In this document: positions 1-10,703 of the stretch, one piece after another | Layout of the letters: every line of letters begins with the position of its first letter | Position numbering within the stretch: position 1 is the first letter of the stretch | Assembly: GCA_004154925.1 (NCBI GenBank) | Contig: QJNS01000297.1 | Coordinates: 1-64,000, forward strand | Direction: 5' to 3' | DNA: 64,000 nt | Source of the DNA: Monosporascus cannonballus | Lineage: Eukaryota; Ascomycota; Sordariomycetes; Xylariales | Notes under the pieces: model-generated | The model's input: the letters and a program-made list of their open reading frames with translations, nothing else | What the model was told of the DNA's origin: nothing | The model's database searches: none | Made by a program: the position numbers and the translations under genes

Positions 1-18
1 CCCCCCCCCCCCCCCCCC
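1..18. repeat. Homopolymer C run at window start
   Basis: The window opens with 18 consecutive C residues directly followed by coding-type GC-rich sequence. It is not a telomere repeat (no CCCTAA units). It may be a natural homopolymer or an assembly-edge artefact. Confidence 0.8.
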
Positions 19-106
19 AGTCTCGCGCCCCTGGCCGGCCTCTCTCACACTACACCAGTCGTCATGAGTCTACGGATTCACTAACCAGTGGCCCGCAAAA
101 TTACAG

Positions 107-1503
107 CTCACGGCGTTCGGCGGCTCCTCAAAAAAAGACAAGGAAGACATCCGGAACGAGCAGCTCGCGCGGCGCGCGCAGGCCGGTGACTACGACGACG
201 AGCTGATCCTGGAGCAGCTCGCGCGGAACCGTGTGTTCCTGGGGCCGGAGGGGCTCGAGAGGCTGCGGGACGCCTTCGTCGTCGTCGTGGGCTGCGGCGG
301 CGTCGGCTCGCACTGCACAGCCGCCCTGGCGCGGTCTGGTGTCGCCCGGATCCGGCTCGTTGACTTCGACCAGGTGACGCTGAGCTCGTTGAACCGCCAT
401 GCAGTCGCCACGCTGGCCGACGTCGGCATTCCCAAGGTGCAGTGTCTCAAGCGGCGGCTGCTGGCCGTCACTCCCTGGGTCCGCTTCGACCTGCGCCTCG
501 AGAAGTACTGGGACCAGGCCGCCGACAGGCTGCTGGAGCCCTGGGAAGGGACGGGCCGGAAGCCCGACTTCGTCATCGACGCCATCGACAATATCGATAC
601 CAAGGTCTCGTTGCTGAAATACTGCCACGACCACGGCCTCCCCGTAGTGTCGGCCATGGGCGCCGGCTGCAAGAGCGATCCGACGCGCATGATGGTGGGC
701 GATATCTCGACGACCACGGACGATGGGCTCTCGCGAGCGACGAGGCGTAGGTTAAAGCTGCAGGGTATTACGCAAGGCGTCCCGACCGTTTTCTCGACCG
801 AAAAGACCGGGGATGGGAAGGCCGAATTGCTGCCGCTGCCGGAAGACGAATTCCAGAAGGGGTCTGTTGGCGACCTTGGCGTCTTACCAGACTTTCGGGT
901 ACGGATATTGCCCGTGTTAGGTACAATGCCTGCGGTATTTGGGTACACTGTCGCCAACCATGTCATCCTTTCGATTACAGGCATGCGAACCCGAAATGCC
1001 CCATCGAACATTGATGCTAACATGATTGCTCAGGATACCCATCCGACTACGCTCAAATCAAGGGTCGCGACAAGATGTACGAAGGCATCCTCGCCGCTGT
1101 TCAAGGAGGCGAGGAGAAGATATTACGTCATATGACCGGGGGCGACGTCAGCATAACGCTAGGGCTGAAGACGCCGGTTACTGTGAGTGACTTGGCATTC
1201 CTCGTCGAGGACATCTACAAGGGCAGGAGCGCCATCACGGGGCTGCCGAACCGGCTCACGCTCATGAGGTGGAGGAAGCCAACAGAGAGCACCCTAGTAA
1301 GAATAGGGGAAGGGGCGAGCGAGCAGAAGTCCTCGAACGTAAAACTGAGCGACCTCGTCTGCATGACCAAGGAAGAAGCGACGCGGCACGACAAGGAGGT
1401 GCTTCGTGGGAACAAGTCCATCGAAGAAGTGTACGACTCGGCCACGATAGCGAAGGTCGAGACGCTCCTCCAGGAGACCGCGGCATACGAGAAATATCGG
1501 TAG
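107..1503 (+). CDS. tRNA threonylcarbamoyladenosine dehydratase (TCD1/TCD2, E1-like ThiF/TcdA family), 5' partial
   Basis: An E1-like ATP-dependent enzyme. By family knowledge, yeast Tcd1/Tcd2 sit at the mitochondrial outer membrane and cyclise t6A37 of ANN-decoding tRNAs to ct6A. Visible motifs are the nucleotide loop GCGGVGS (about 290-320), DFDQVTLSSLNRHAVATLAD, the DAIDNIDTK motif and GAGCKSDPTRM. The C-terminal part (VRW-like RKPTESTLVRIGEGAS, then a helical tail) ends at TAG 1501-1503. Two exons are visible: 107-980 and 1034-1503. The intron 981-1033 has a GC donor, a perfect TGCTAAC branch site and a CAG acceptor; splicing joins ITG to YPSDYAQIKGRDK in frame. A further intron seems to end at the TTACAG 101-106 after a CACTAAC branch site, so the first exon lies upstream or at the window edge and the true start is not visible. 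The downstream gene is convergent. Confidence 0.88.
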
Positions 1504-1627
1504 AGCAATAATGCAAATGCTATTGCGCGCCCAACACTAGTCCCGTAACTGTCATGGCCACCTCATTATGTAGTATATCGTGTCGCGTCGGAATCTTGTA
1601 AGTTCCCGCCACTCGGTACGGGCGCGA

Positions 1628-2776
1628 TTATAACTTGCCCTCGCGCCGCAACCCCTCCCACAGTGCCACCGCAGCGAGGCACTTGGCGTCACGCCCACCC
1701 TCCCTCCATAGATCCCGCATCCGGACGAGCTTCAGCGTGATCTTCTCACCGCTGTCCCGTAAACCCGTTAGCTTGCCCGTCCACTCCCTCAGCTGCGCTC
1801 GCGGCACCCGTCGCTCGTGCATATAGATGGGGATGAACTCGTCGCAGCCGCCCGCCGAGGGGTACATGGCCCGTGCCAGGTCCTCCTCTTCTTCCTCTCC
1901 CCGGCAATCGCCTTCCTGAACCCGGCCCTGACCCCGATCCTGATTCTGATCCTGACCCTGACCGTGGCTCTCTTCCCGGGTGGTGAAGGCCATGTCGCTC
2001 AGACACCGCAGCTGAGCCGCGGGGATAGTGAGCCCGAGCTCCTCCTCGATCTCGCGCGCCGCGGCGCCCGCGAACGTGTCCTGGTCGTCCACCATGCCGG
2101 CGGGCAGCTCGACGAACGCGAGGCTGCCGGCGGGGATCCGCGGCTGCACCGTGAGCAGGACGTAGCGCTCCTCCTCCCCTTCCTCCCCCCCCATCTTCTT
2201 TCCCGACCCCGGCCCTGTTCCCGTGTCGTCGGGGATCAGCACGACGAGCATGGCGACGCTAGGCCCGCGCAGGAACACGCTGCCCGGCAACGTCTCGCCG
2301 GCGGCGTTCGCCACCTCGGCGCGCAGCTTCAGGAACCCGAGCCTTTTCGAGTCGGAGCCGAACAGGTCGTAGCTCTGCACCGCGATGCGCCGCAGCGCGT
2401 ACGGGTCCTTGTGGAATGGGTGCGCGGCGACGCTGCGCTGGAGGCTCAGGGAGCGCGTTAGCGTCGCGAGCCAGGTCTGCGCGGCTCCGTTAGTTTTGCC
2501 GATGCTAATGCGGATGCTTGGGGTAGTGAGGGAATGGGTTGGATGCATGGGCGAACTTGCGTTAAATGGGGCGAAGGCGAGGAGTGTCTCCTCTGTAAGG
2601 CCTTCGGGGAGGTCCACGGGGATGTCAGATTTCACTGTTATAGTCGTCGTCATCATGCGTTTAATGTTAACAGTTATTTTCGTTGTTGAAGAAGTCGAAC
2701 GGCAGATGAAGCACAGCGGTTGCGATAGTGCGGAAACTTGTTTTATGCGCGAGACGATGTTGTGCGAAGCACTCAT
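1628..2776 (-). CDS. Nudix hydrolase, ADP-sugar diphosphatase-like
   Basis: A single-exon 382-aa protein. The Nudix box lies at about residues 227-249 (LPAGMVDD...REIEEELGL). It matches GX5EX7REUXEEXGU except that the first Glu is Asp; the metal-binding REIEEE core is intact. Residues 165-225 form the usual strand leading to the box. Nudix enzymes cleave nucleoside diphosphates linked to another moiety; the closest type I recognise is the ADP-glucose/ADP-ribose pyrophosphatase group (NUDX14-like), so the substrate is inferred. The first 40 residues are Ser/Thr/Arg-rich and could be a mitochondrial presequence; two Met codons at residues 41-42 give an alternative cytosolic start. There is a low-complexity Gly/Gln/Asp and Glu insertion at about 271-298. 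It is convergent with the TCD-like gene, 124 bp apart. Confidence 0.85.
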   Translation of the reverse strand: MSASHNIVSRIKQVSALSQPLCFICRSTSSTTKITVNIKRMMTTTITVKSDIPVDLPEGLTEETLLAFAPFNASSPMHPTHSLTTPSIRISIGKTNGAAQTWLATLTRSLSLQRSVAAHPFHKDPYALRRIAVQSYDLFGSDSKRLGFLKLRAEVANAAGETLPGSVFLRGPSVAMLVVLIPDDTGTGPGSGKKMGGEEGEEERYVLLTVQPRIPAGSLAFVELPAGMVDDQDTFAGAAAREIEEELGLTIPAAQLRCLSDMAFTTREESHGQGQDQNQDRGQGRVQEGDCRGEEEEEDLARAMYPSAGGCDEFIPIYMHERRVPRAQLREWTGKLTGLRDSGEKITLKLVRMRDLWREGGRDAKCLAAVALWEGLRREGKL

Positions 2777-3036
2777 TCCTGGTGATGATCCAGTGAACCA
2801 CTAAATACTCTTTGTGCTATGTGCGTGGTGGATGCTTGAGAGTCATTGTTCTTGACGCTTTCAGCTGAACCAGGTTTAGCATTAGATAACGCACATTAAT
2901 TAGCACATTAACTGACGTTTTCTAATTTTTAAGAAAATGCTGCCAGACAACCCTTTGGACGAACAAACTTGTAAAAGAATGCAGTGGCACCAACTGTGGA
3001 GTGGAATACTGATGAAGAAGAAAAAAAGAAAGTATA

Positions 3037-3108
3037 CTCCCATACGGGGAATCGAACCCCGAGCTCCGCGGTGAAAACGCGGTATGTTAGCCGTTACACT
3101 ATATGGGA
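3037..3108 (-). tRNA. tRNA-Glu (anticodon UUC)
   Basis: On the minus strand a 72-nt cloverleaf can be folded. The acceptor stem TCCCATA pairs with TATGGGA, the anticodon arm is CCGCG-TTTTCAC-CGCGG with TTC in the loop, and the T arm is CGGGG-TTCGATT-CCCCG. The discriminator is G, no intron is present and CCA is not encoded. Internal A-box (around TAGTGTAACGG) and B-box (GGTTCGATTCC) promoters are present. Confidence 0.96.
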
Positions 3109-3129
3109 TTGTTGCAGTTGTTCTGCAGA

Positions 3130-4768
3130 ACAGTGGGAACCGCCCAACCTTAGCCATTGGGAAAGTGCAACTTAATGAGTTACTAATCGCTGCTTCCATT
3201 ATGGGGCTGACGGTAGAGTCCCGGATGTGGTGGGCCAGGATGGTTCTCTGAAGGAACCCATCATTGGAATGCAGGCTAATAACTTAGTGAGTTTCTTACA
3301 GTAGGCAAGCAAGGTGCGGTTTGATACGCTATCTCCTTTTCAGCTGTCACTTGAATCGATAGAACGGGTCGACAGGAAAACACGGTATTTTCAGGAAAAT
3401 GAAATAGAGACGGAAGGAAGAGGCTGAAGTTCTTTGGGCCTGTTCTATCTGGGGTGGGAAGAAGGATCTGTGGTGCAAAGTGCAAAGTACAGGGTTGGAC
3501 GGCGGTCCGGCAACAATCCGGACATGTGGTAACCAGCTGGCGAAAATTTAGCTGTGCATCCACTTCTTACCCCTTTCCAACAGGGCGAGAAATGACGGAC
3601 ATACCAGGTCCCCGTGGGATAAAATGGGATAAAATGTCGCTATTAGCATCATAACTATGCATGCATACCAATACGTTCCGAGGAACTAACCTTGGCGTCA
3701 ACCACTTCCTTAATACCCACTTCTCTACTGTATGCCCTAATCCCGCTCATTTATGCTTTTGGGGGGTTGGGGGGGTTTAGGGCGTCGAGCTTTGCGCTTC
3801 AGTAGACAATAATAACGTACGCTCGCCCACTAATCTCTCATGCATCCAGTCGATGGTTAGACTTTAAAAGGTACCCTATCATAATGGAGTATAAGGCGGT
3901 CGTGATGTGTATATAGGCTAGCCCCTAGAGTGTCAGGTGCCGAGGTGCGACCCCCTTTAGGGCCGAGCGCCCCACGAGTGTGGGTCTGGTTTGTGTATAT
4001 ATAGGGGGGCTTCTCCCCGAGTATTTAGAAAGAGGGAGGCGATAATGGTTATCTATTTGCTACCCATACTACGAACTACCCGCTAGGATCCTTCTTCTGC
4101 CTTTTACTCTGTACTTCACCATTTTCACCGACACAGGGTGCCATAAGGTCACACAATAGCCCAGTAACTGCATATTCGGTTCAGCTCTGGAATCGATGGG
4201 AACTTCGTAGCTAGTCAGATAACACGGGTTTGACAATTTATGGAGTGTATTACTGTTTTCAATTGGTGTCGTCGCCGCTACCGGTTACTGTGTGATCTTA
4301 TGACACCCGAGGCGATAAGGAGAGTGTGAATCGCACCGAACTGTTGCATACAAGTGCGGAATCAGCGAACGGCAAGGCGCCATCACACATAGTCACTTAT
4401 GTCAAAATAGGATATTTTAAAGATAGGCGCATTTCATAATACGTAACCAGCCCAGGATACCGCAGGATAACACAACTGTAGATACCCCTATGCTAGCCCC
4501 TATGCTAGCCCCTATTCTAGCCCCTATTCTAACACCCTATCCGAGCTGCACAAGCATCTCTCCAACCGTTATATATCGTTATTTATTGGAAAAGCGGATA
4601 AGTCATATTGGTATTTACGCGGTAGAGTATCTCGAGAAACTGAACAATAACAACAAATTCAAGGGTAGGCGGCCACGTTGCTGCTAGATGATTCTCTCGT
4701 GACGCTGTCAAAATTGAAACCGCAAAATACTACGACATTCTACGCAAAATCGTCCTCAACCACTTCCT
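3130..4768. other. Intergenic region, no supported gene
   Basis: No conserved ORF was recognised on either strand. It holds G-rich runs near 3760, a TATATATA stretch near 3990 followed by a G/C mini-hairpin, and a short 12-bp tandem repeat at 4485-4531. The short ORFs here lack recognisable motifs. Confidence 0.6.
4485..4531. repeat. 12-bp tandem repeat (CCCCTATGCTAG units)
   Basis: About 3.7 copies of a 12-bp unit reading CCCCTATGCTAG or CCCCTATTCTAG. Similar single units occur near 3923 and 17773. No function is evident. Confidence 0.8.
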
Positions 4769-7700
4769 CTAAGCCACTGCTGCCGTCCTTCCCCCATCCT
4801 CCCCATCGTCATTCTCTTTCAACTTGTCGAGGAACGTAGCCAAGTCTAGACCCGTGGGAAGATAGTTCCTGATGTACGCCATGCCTTTGCTCCACATCAA
4901 TTCCCAGAGATCTTTACACTCCTGGAAATCTTTTTCCAGAAATAGTAAGGTTATTGCTGTTGCTGCCAATCTTCGATCGACTTTTGCAGTCGTTCTTAAG
5001 AGGCGTGATCCCGTATTAACCAACGCTTGCGTTTTCTTCGTCGCCGAACAAATGGCACTGGCCATGTCCTTGCCAACAACTTCTTCCGCCTCCTCTTCTT
5101 TTATGTCGAACGAGCCATCAAAACGTTGGAAAGCAAGGAGATTCCGCACAGTACGTTCCCCGTCATTTGGCCGGGAGTTTGAGGTCGCTAGCTGGGCCTG
5201 GGCCGTAGAAGCCGCCATAAGTCGTCCCAGTTCGCCCTCGACCTCGTCGTCGGGTGACAGTAATAGTAGATAGTTTGATCGTGGGCGGTAGGGTGATAGT
5301 TCGTAGTTATAATCGAATGTGAAACCTTCTGCAACTGGACCTCCGGATCTTGGGGTACCTTTTCTTTGTCTGGATTCATAACTGGCTTGCTGGAAACACA
5401 GCGGATCGATTGTGACATCTTCTGCAACTGGACTTCGGCGCCTTCCGGGACGTCTTATTCCTGTGGACTCATAACTGGCTTGCGGGAAATACAGCGGAAG
5501 TTCGACGTGAGTTGCATTGGCTATTGCGGAGACATTCCTACTCGTCTCCGACTTCAATTCAACAAGGAAGAAGCTTGTCCATTTTGATGCGATTGAGTAC
5601 CTGCAAGCAATGGCTTCGGCTTCTGTCCGGATGAGTCGTTGCTCTTCATACGATCCGCGTTGAGGTCGCGTTGCGCTGAGGTGGATTTTGCTGCGTCCCC
5701 TTTCAAGGTCCTCTAGTATTGCACGACTTCTGAGACCGTGAAGCGTCGTGTCTTCCTTCTCGATAGTATGTATCAAGACTCTCTCCGAGATATAGGAGCC
5801 ATCTGCTGTTCGCGACTTGATCTCGATAAACCCTCTCTCAGTCAGGGTTGTGGCCTCATCGAAGAGCACAAATATTCGATTTCTCTGAAAGGGGTTGAGA
5901 AATCCGAGATCTGTTGGTGACATGGACTCTCCATATGGTTTGCATTTTGACTTGATATCCATCTCAAGCGACCCAACATGTCTCGCCGGCGCCGCTTTCA
6001 GCATAGCTACGACCCGGTCTTCCCATCCACCCTAGCTCGCCGACGAGATTACCTCGGAGTAGCCACCGCCACTCTTAGCAATGCCTTCGACTAGAGCATG
6101 GGATACCGCGCGCCCGATACCAAGCGAGAAAAATCGTACCAGTCCTTGAGAGTAGGTGCGTGTGCGCTGGACAAGGTTAAGTGTCTCATCCAACCGCCAT
6201 ACCTCCCCATCAGTCAGGATGATGATGTCACATGGGTTCGACGTATCTCTGAACCGTATAACGGCTTCTAAGGCAGCTAGGAGTTCCGTCCCGCCCATAT
6301 TAGAATCGAAGTCGTCAATGTCCTTCAGAGCCTGGTGGACATTTTCCTCGGTATAACCCACGGACTGCGGCCATATATATTGATAGTCGGAGCCGAAAGA
6401 CCAGATATTAAACTTCCGGCCTAATGAAATGCCCTTAACGAAAAACCTCAGTGTCGACTTCAACGTGTCCATCTTATCCACCATAGATCCCGAGCGGTCA
6501 GCAAGAAAGATGATTTCGCCCTCACTTTCATTCCCAGTATCTCGCATAAAGAAGTTAGGAGGGATAGTAACCATCAGTGCTTGGTGGTTTTCGAGTGTGG
6601 GGTGGACTTCAAGCCAGGCCTTGGGTTGCTCTAAGCCATCTTGCAAGAAGTTTTCAATGTCTAGGACAAAATCACTATCCAGAAATGTCGATCCATCCTT
6701 GAGTTTGACCAATGCAATACTGGGGGTCTTCCTTGGCGTTTCATCAGCAAGGTCCTCGAAATTCTCAGCAGCCTGACTGCCGGACAGTCGGTCGACCGAA
6801 ATATCATGGGTTCCACTCGTAACTTGCTTAATGCGATCTGATTCAAGGACTTCTACCTGGATCGATAAGCCCTTGTGCACATCGGTTGAGGTAGCACCAT
6901 GAAATTCATCAGGAGCAGGGCCATAGCGACCTGCAATATAAGTCGGGATTGTGAAAGTAGTGATCTTCCGCTCATCAGCAAAACGATGCTGTCGTGGAAT
7001 AGGGGTATCTGTGTTAGTCATCAAGCTCCACAGTATCCCGGAGAAACCTTGTTTCGGCGCGCTCACAGTATATAGAGAGCTCCCTAGCTACAGCCTCCTA
7101 GAGCTTAATTCTAGTCAGACAATTATCACTTCCCACACTCTATGCAACCTTTTCCCGCGATCAGCCTAACTGTGACAGATGCTTTAAAAGCGTGATCAAG
7201 GTTATCTTAGTTTTGAACCTGGTATTCGGCGGGATGTTTCCCAATGAAGATGTGAAATTCTCCGGGGTATCTTGTTCGAGCAAATCGGTTATGGCCCCAC
7301 GAATGATGGCATCGTTGAATGCTTCCTGTGCTTCTTGTCGCGGCATTATAATCGCGTTCATAATTTCGCCACGACCTATCCGACAACTGAATTCGGTCAC
7401 AGTGCATCCATTGGGCAGCGGAAAGGTGTACAGTGCCTTCATGATTGGAAGGTCTGCGTTGTTCCAGAATTGTTGGGTGAAGGTGACTCTAGCTGTGTCC
7501 TGAACAATGCGTGAGTCCACTGATATTGACATAGGTGGGAGAAGATTCCTGTCTGATTCTTTGATAACTGTGTCCGCGACCGGTTTGTTGACTTGCGAGA
7601 CATGTGTTAATGACTGTGCGCCTATATGCGACGGTGCAGGCAGTGGATTCGATGGTGTCGTCGCAAGACGTTTGAAAGGAAGAGTCTTTGAAGTTGAACC

Positions 7701-7832
7701 TTTCAAACTTCCCCCCTGGGGTGATTCTATCCTTTCGAAATGGCCCGCGCCGTGCTGTAAATGCTGGAACTCGGGTGGCAACGGTTCCCGCGGATCCCAA
7801 ACGATTCCGCAGGTGAAAACATGTTGCGCCAT
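4769..7832 (-). pseudogene. VIT + von Willebrand factor A domain protein, interrupted by an in-frame TAG
   Basis: The minus strand encodes a VIT domain (7832 down to about 7177, including SISVDSRIVQDTARVTFTQQF and the TFPLPNG motif). Next comes a VWA domain (about 6988-6035) with the MIDAS signature DRSGSM and a later LTDGE, then a 411-residue C-terminal part (6004-4769) that starts inside the conserved VVAMLKAA motif. Together this matches the domain order of fungal VIT-VWA proteins (inter-alpha-trypsin inhibitor/PARP4-like); the precise role is unknown and is probably metal-dependent protein binding. Two faults are seen. First, the codon at 6034-6032 is TAG, with the same frame continuing immediately as GGWEDRVVAMLKAA, so one C-to-T change (CAG to TAG) would explain it. 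Second, the VIT/VWA intron (between about 7177 and 6988) has a good TGACTAAC branch site, but the obvious donor and acceptor differ in phase. The tail carries an in-frame direct repeat. Readthrough or an unusual intron is a less likely alternative to pseudogenisation. Confidence 0.8.
5319..5494 (-). repeat. In-frame 93-bp direct duplication in the VIT-VWA C-terminal region
   Basis: Two copies (5319-5401 and 5412-5494) with a 93-bp period, i.e. 31 residues. Each encodes a segment with QASYES at one end and PVAE at the other. The copies have diverged in the middle. Repeat expansion in a linker is the simplest reading. Confidence 0.8.
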
Positions 7833-8377
7833 GAGTAAGAACGATCAGCCGTAATCAGATGCAAGAGAGGACTGAAGGAGATAACAGCTCCTTTGGGGGG
7901 GAAGGCGTATCCGTCTGTCCGTGGCAGTATTTGTCTAGGCTAGAAGTTCATATTGGTAGGTCATGCTTGTAAGTCGAATGATTAAAGCAAGCTCCTAGGA
8001 TGGCTCGGTCAAGCCAGAGAACATAGAAGGCCTTTTAGATGGGTTTGGAAACAAGGCTCCTGCGGACCAATTTGGCGAACCACATTACGTGTCAGTTGCC
8101 TGAAAGTTAAAGCCTGCGGCTTCGCCCGGCTTGCACAGGGGGGGGACTCGTAGAGCACTATACAGGACAGGCAGCCAGTAATATCTCTGGTGTGGGAGGA
8201 TCAGTGGTGGCTGAGTCTCGGCTGTTCCAGTAAGACTCAATGCTACACTGATGTTTCCTACAATTAGTGAGATTCGGGTGATTTATTGACTCAAGCGACG
8301 GACTATCATAAAACATTTCATCCCGATCGTTTCCACATCATCAATCACACTGGCCCCTTCCCCCTTCCCTCGTTGAG
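7833..8377. other. Divergent intergenic region between VIT-VWA and STAND-N genes
   Basis: The two flanking genes point away from each other, so this 545 bp should hold both promoters. I see pyrimidine-rich stretches just before 8378 (CCCCTTCCCCCTTCCCT), common upstream of fungal start codons, and no ORF of note. Confidence 0.5.
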
Positions 8378-10703
8378 ATGGCTTTTCAAATCTCCATTGG
8401 CGATGTAGTGCTCTTGGGGCAGATTGCGTGGAAGCTGGCTCAGGCCTTCACAAACGGGTGAAAATCAGCACCCAGCGAATTTCGCGAGGTTGAAAATCAG
8501 TTATATGCTCTTAGCTCTGCTTTGAAGGCCTTGAGTGATGCCCAGAATCGCAATTTGGCATTGACCACTAATGGTTCGAGTGTCGTGTCCCTCGCTGGCC
8601 AGGCCGAGGAAAACGCACGCTGGGATACGATTCGAACTATTCTCAATAGTTGCTACGAAACCTTGAGGCGTCTGGAATCATTTACCGAGAAATACGGGAT
8701 TGTCGTCGACGCATCCGACCCTTTGATCCCCAGATCCAAAAGATGGCGGGAGGATCTGCTTAAACAGTGGAAGAAGGTGACGTGGACCAAGGAAGCTGGA
8801 GCTTTAGCCACCCTAAGAAGCCAGATCGCAATCCACACGGATAGCCTCAACCTCACCCTGGGCGTTATCAACAAGTAAGCCCACGTTGACGTTCCTGGCG
8901 GCGTACATACTGTGACTGACTCCGTGTAGTTCTCAAACCGCCAGAATAGAGTCTGGCGTCCGGGAGACGTCCACAATTCTCAAGGAGATCCATGCTTGGT
9001 ACACTGATAATCTAAAGGACGTCGAGGCCATCCCCAGACCACACGGGACACCCCAAGAAATTGACTCTCCCCAACGACGCAGCTTCACAGATTCGCCTAT
9101 ACATACTTTCGAACTAATGGTCGGGGAAGACGACGGGCAAAAGCCCCTATGCGGTTATGCTTCTCTGAGGCCCGATAGGGGCGAGGAATTTGACGACATT
9201 GGGACGGATTCTCGGCGGGCACTGTTCGTCTGTTGCTGTCCTAATGAGACAGCTTCGCATCGGGCCACCATAGAGGCTTATGGATGTAGGCGATAACTTG
9301 CCCTATTTACCAATACCGCTAACACTTAATATAGTATGTCACCGGTCCTTTCAGGTGAGAATTGCTGGCAAGGAAATGACATGGCTGCTTTATTATATGC
9401 GGATTCGTGGGGTACCTGCCGCCGGTGAGTCAAATTCGCATTACTCTTTTATAACGCCGCGTTGGAAGGCTCACAATCTGACTATAAGCATTTCCCAGCT
9501 TGAAGAGAGATTTCGGCAGCTTTTCCCCACGAGAGGAGTCGAGGACAGTTTTCAGGATGATACAGGCGGTGAACTTACTCACACAACATTCAACGAAGAT
9601 AACCACGCCCTGGCTCTCATAGGGTAAGTTGATCTACCTACGTTTGTAGTTATACCTCTACTAACACAATGAGCTAGGGAGCTCAAGAAAGCGCGGAGCA
9701 CGGTAGAGTCTGTCACTTTCGCAGTAGGCCACAGGAGCATATCTCGGGACTGGGTCGAGGATGTTCAAATACTCCTCTATAGCGTGCACAACAACACGCA
9801 CTCTTGGGATACTACTGGGGACACATTTCGACCCCTTGATTTCGCTGAAATCCTGATAATTTTCTGCGAGGACAACCAGGGGGCGGACAACGATGTCGAG
9901 AGGACCGCTCTCAAGTGTATGCCCAATAATAACGCTCCACTCCTTTTGCACATGTGCTGACACCTTAAAGTTAAGCATGACACCCTTATCAGTCTCGACA
10001 AGGATGACTTAACGGTCAAGGTCACGGGTGTTGAATCGACTGGATTCTACACTAACGGAAGAACAACGAGGTTGGAAAAGCACGGATGTAAATCTTCAGT
10101 TCACTCTTGCGGAGGGTGGGGTTTCTACGCTTCCAATGGGCGAACCTAAATAAGAGAAAGGCTAACGAAGTGATAGCCGTGGAGGAATTCCATGCGAAGC
10201 TCGAAGGCATGCGCGAAGAACTTTTCGTTCTGAACCTCAACTACCCACGCCCCGACGAGACCGTTGTTCTTCATCTGTACGTATACAGGCCCCTGGGCCT
10301 AGGCTCCTAACAATACTGACATATTATTTAGGCAGTCGGCTCAGGTGGAGTGTGAAGAAATCTTCATCGTAGATGCTAGCATCACTGTAGTCCACGATTG
10401 GCACGGAAAATACCGTTTGATCATCGTAAGCCGCAACAAATGCACGGTACTCAGTCAAGTGTGTACGTCCGCGGTCTCCTTTCTCCCGTCTCCTTTTCCC
10501 GTCTCCCTGGGCGAGAAACCTTAGGGCGGGCTAACATTACGTCCAGTAGCGGATGAATTCTTCTCACCTCCAACTGGAAGGCCAAGCTTCGCCTCGCCGA
10601 CCTGGCTCGTCCAGATAGAAGGAAACGGTGTTAGGCGCATATATTACCGCCAGAACGGCTTCCGATTTCCGGATCTCCGCAGCACACAGTATAGGTTATT
10701 ACA
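8378..10703 (+). pseudogene. Fungal STAND/NLR-type N-terminal domain protein, decayed
   Basis: Starts at ATG 8378 with the amphipathic helix typical of the fungal STAND N-terminal domain (SIGDVVLLGQIAWKLAQAF). It continues through EFREVENQLYALSSALKAL and TLRSQIAIHTDSLNLTLGVINN. Clean introns are 8875-8929, 9286-9334 and 9624-9677 (GT...AG with branch sites, phases matching). The frame is broken by TGA at 8459-8461 (expected Arg, CGA to TGA) and TGA at 9958-9960. It is also broken by two frame changes: the frame moves from 1 to 2 near 10020-10085 and from 2 to 3 near 10140-10150. Homologous-looking exons go on to about 10703, with a further intron near 10268-10332 (GTACGT donor). No NACHT/NB-ARC or repeat domain is seen. 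Family assignment is from memory of fungal proteins with this N-terminus; the role (self/non-self recognition or signalling) is inferred. Confidence 0.75.

Noticed and set aside
1..18. Telomere at the window start
   Set aside because: Pure C run, with no CCCTAA units.
3927..4136. Possible short solo LTR (TGTCAGGTG...CACCGACA) with an internal TATATATA
   Set aside because: The termini are weakly complementary, and no second copy and no target duplication are visible.
6035..6055. Tiny intron (GTAATC...CTAG, 21 nt) removing the TAG in the VIT-VWA gene
   Set aside because: Far below the minimum size for spliceosomal introns in fungi, with no branch site.
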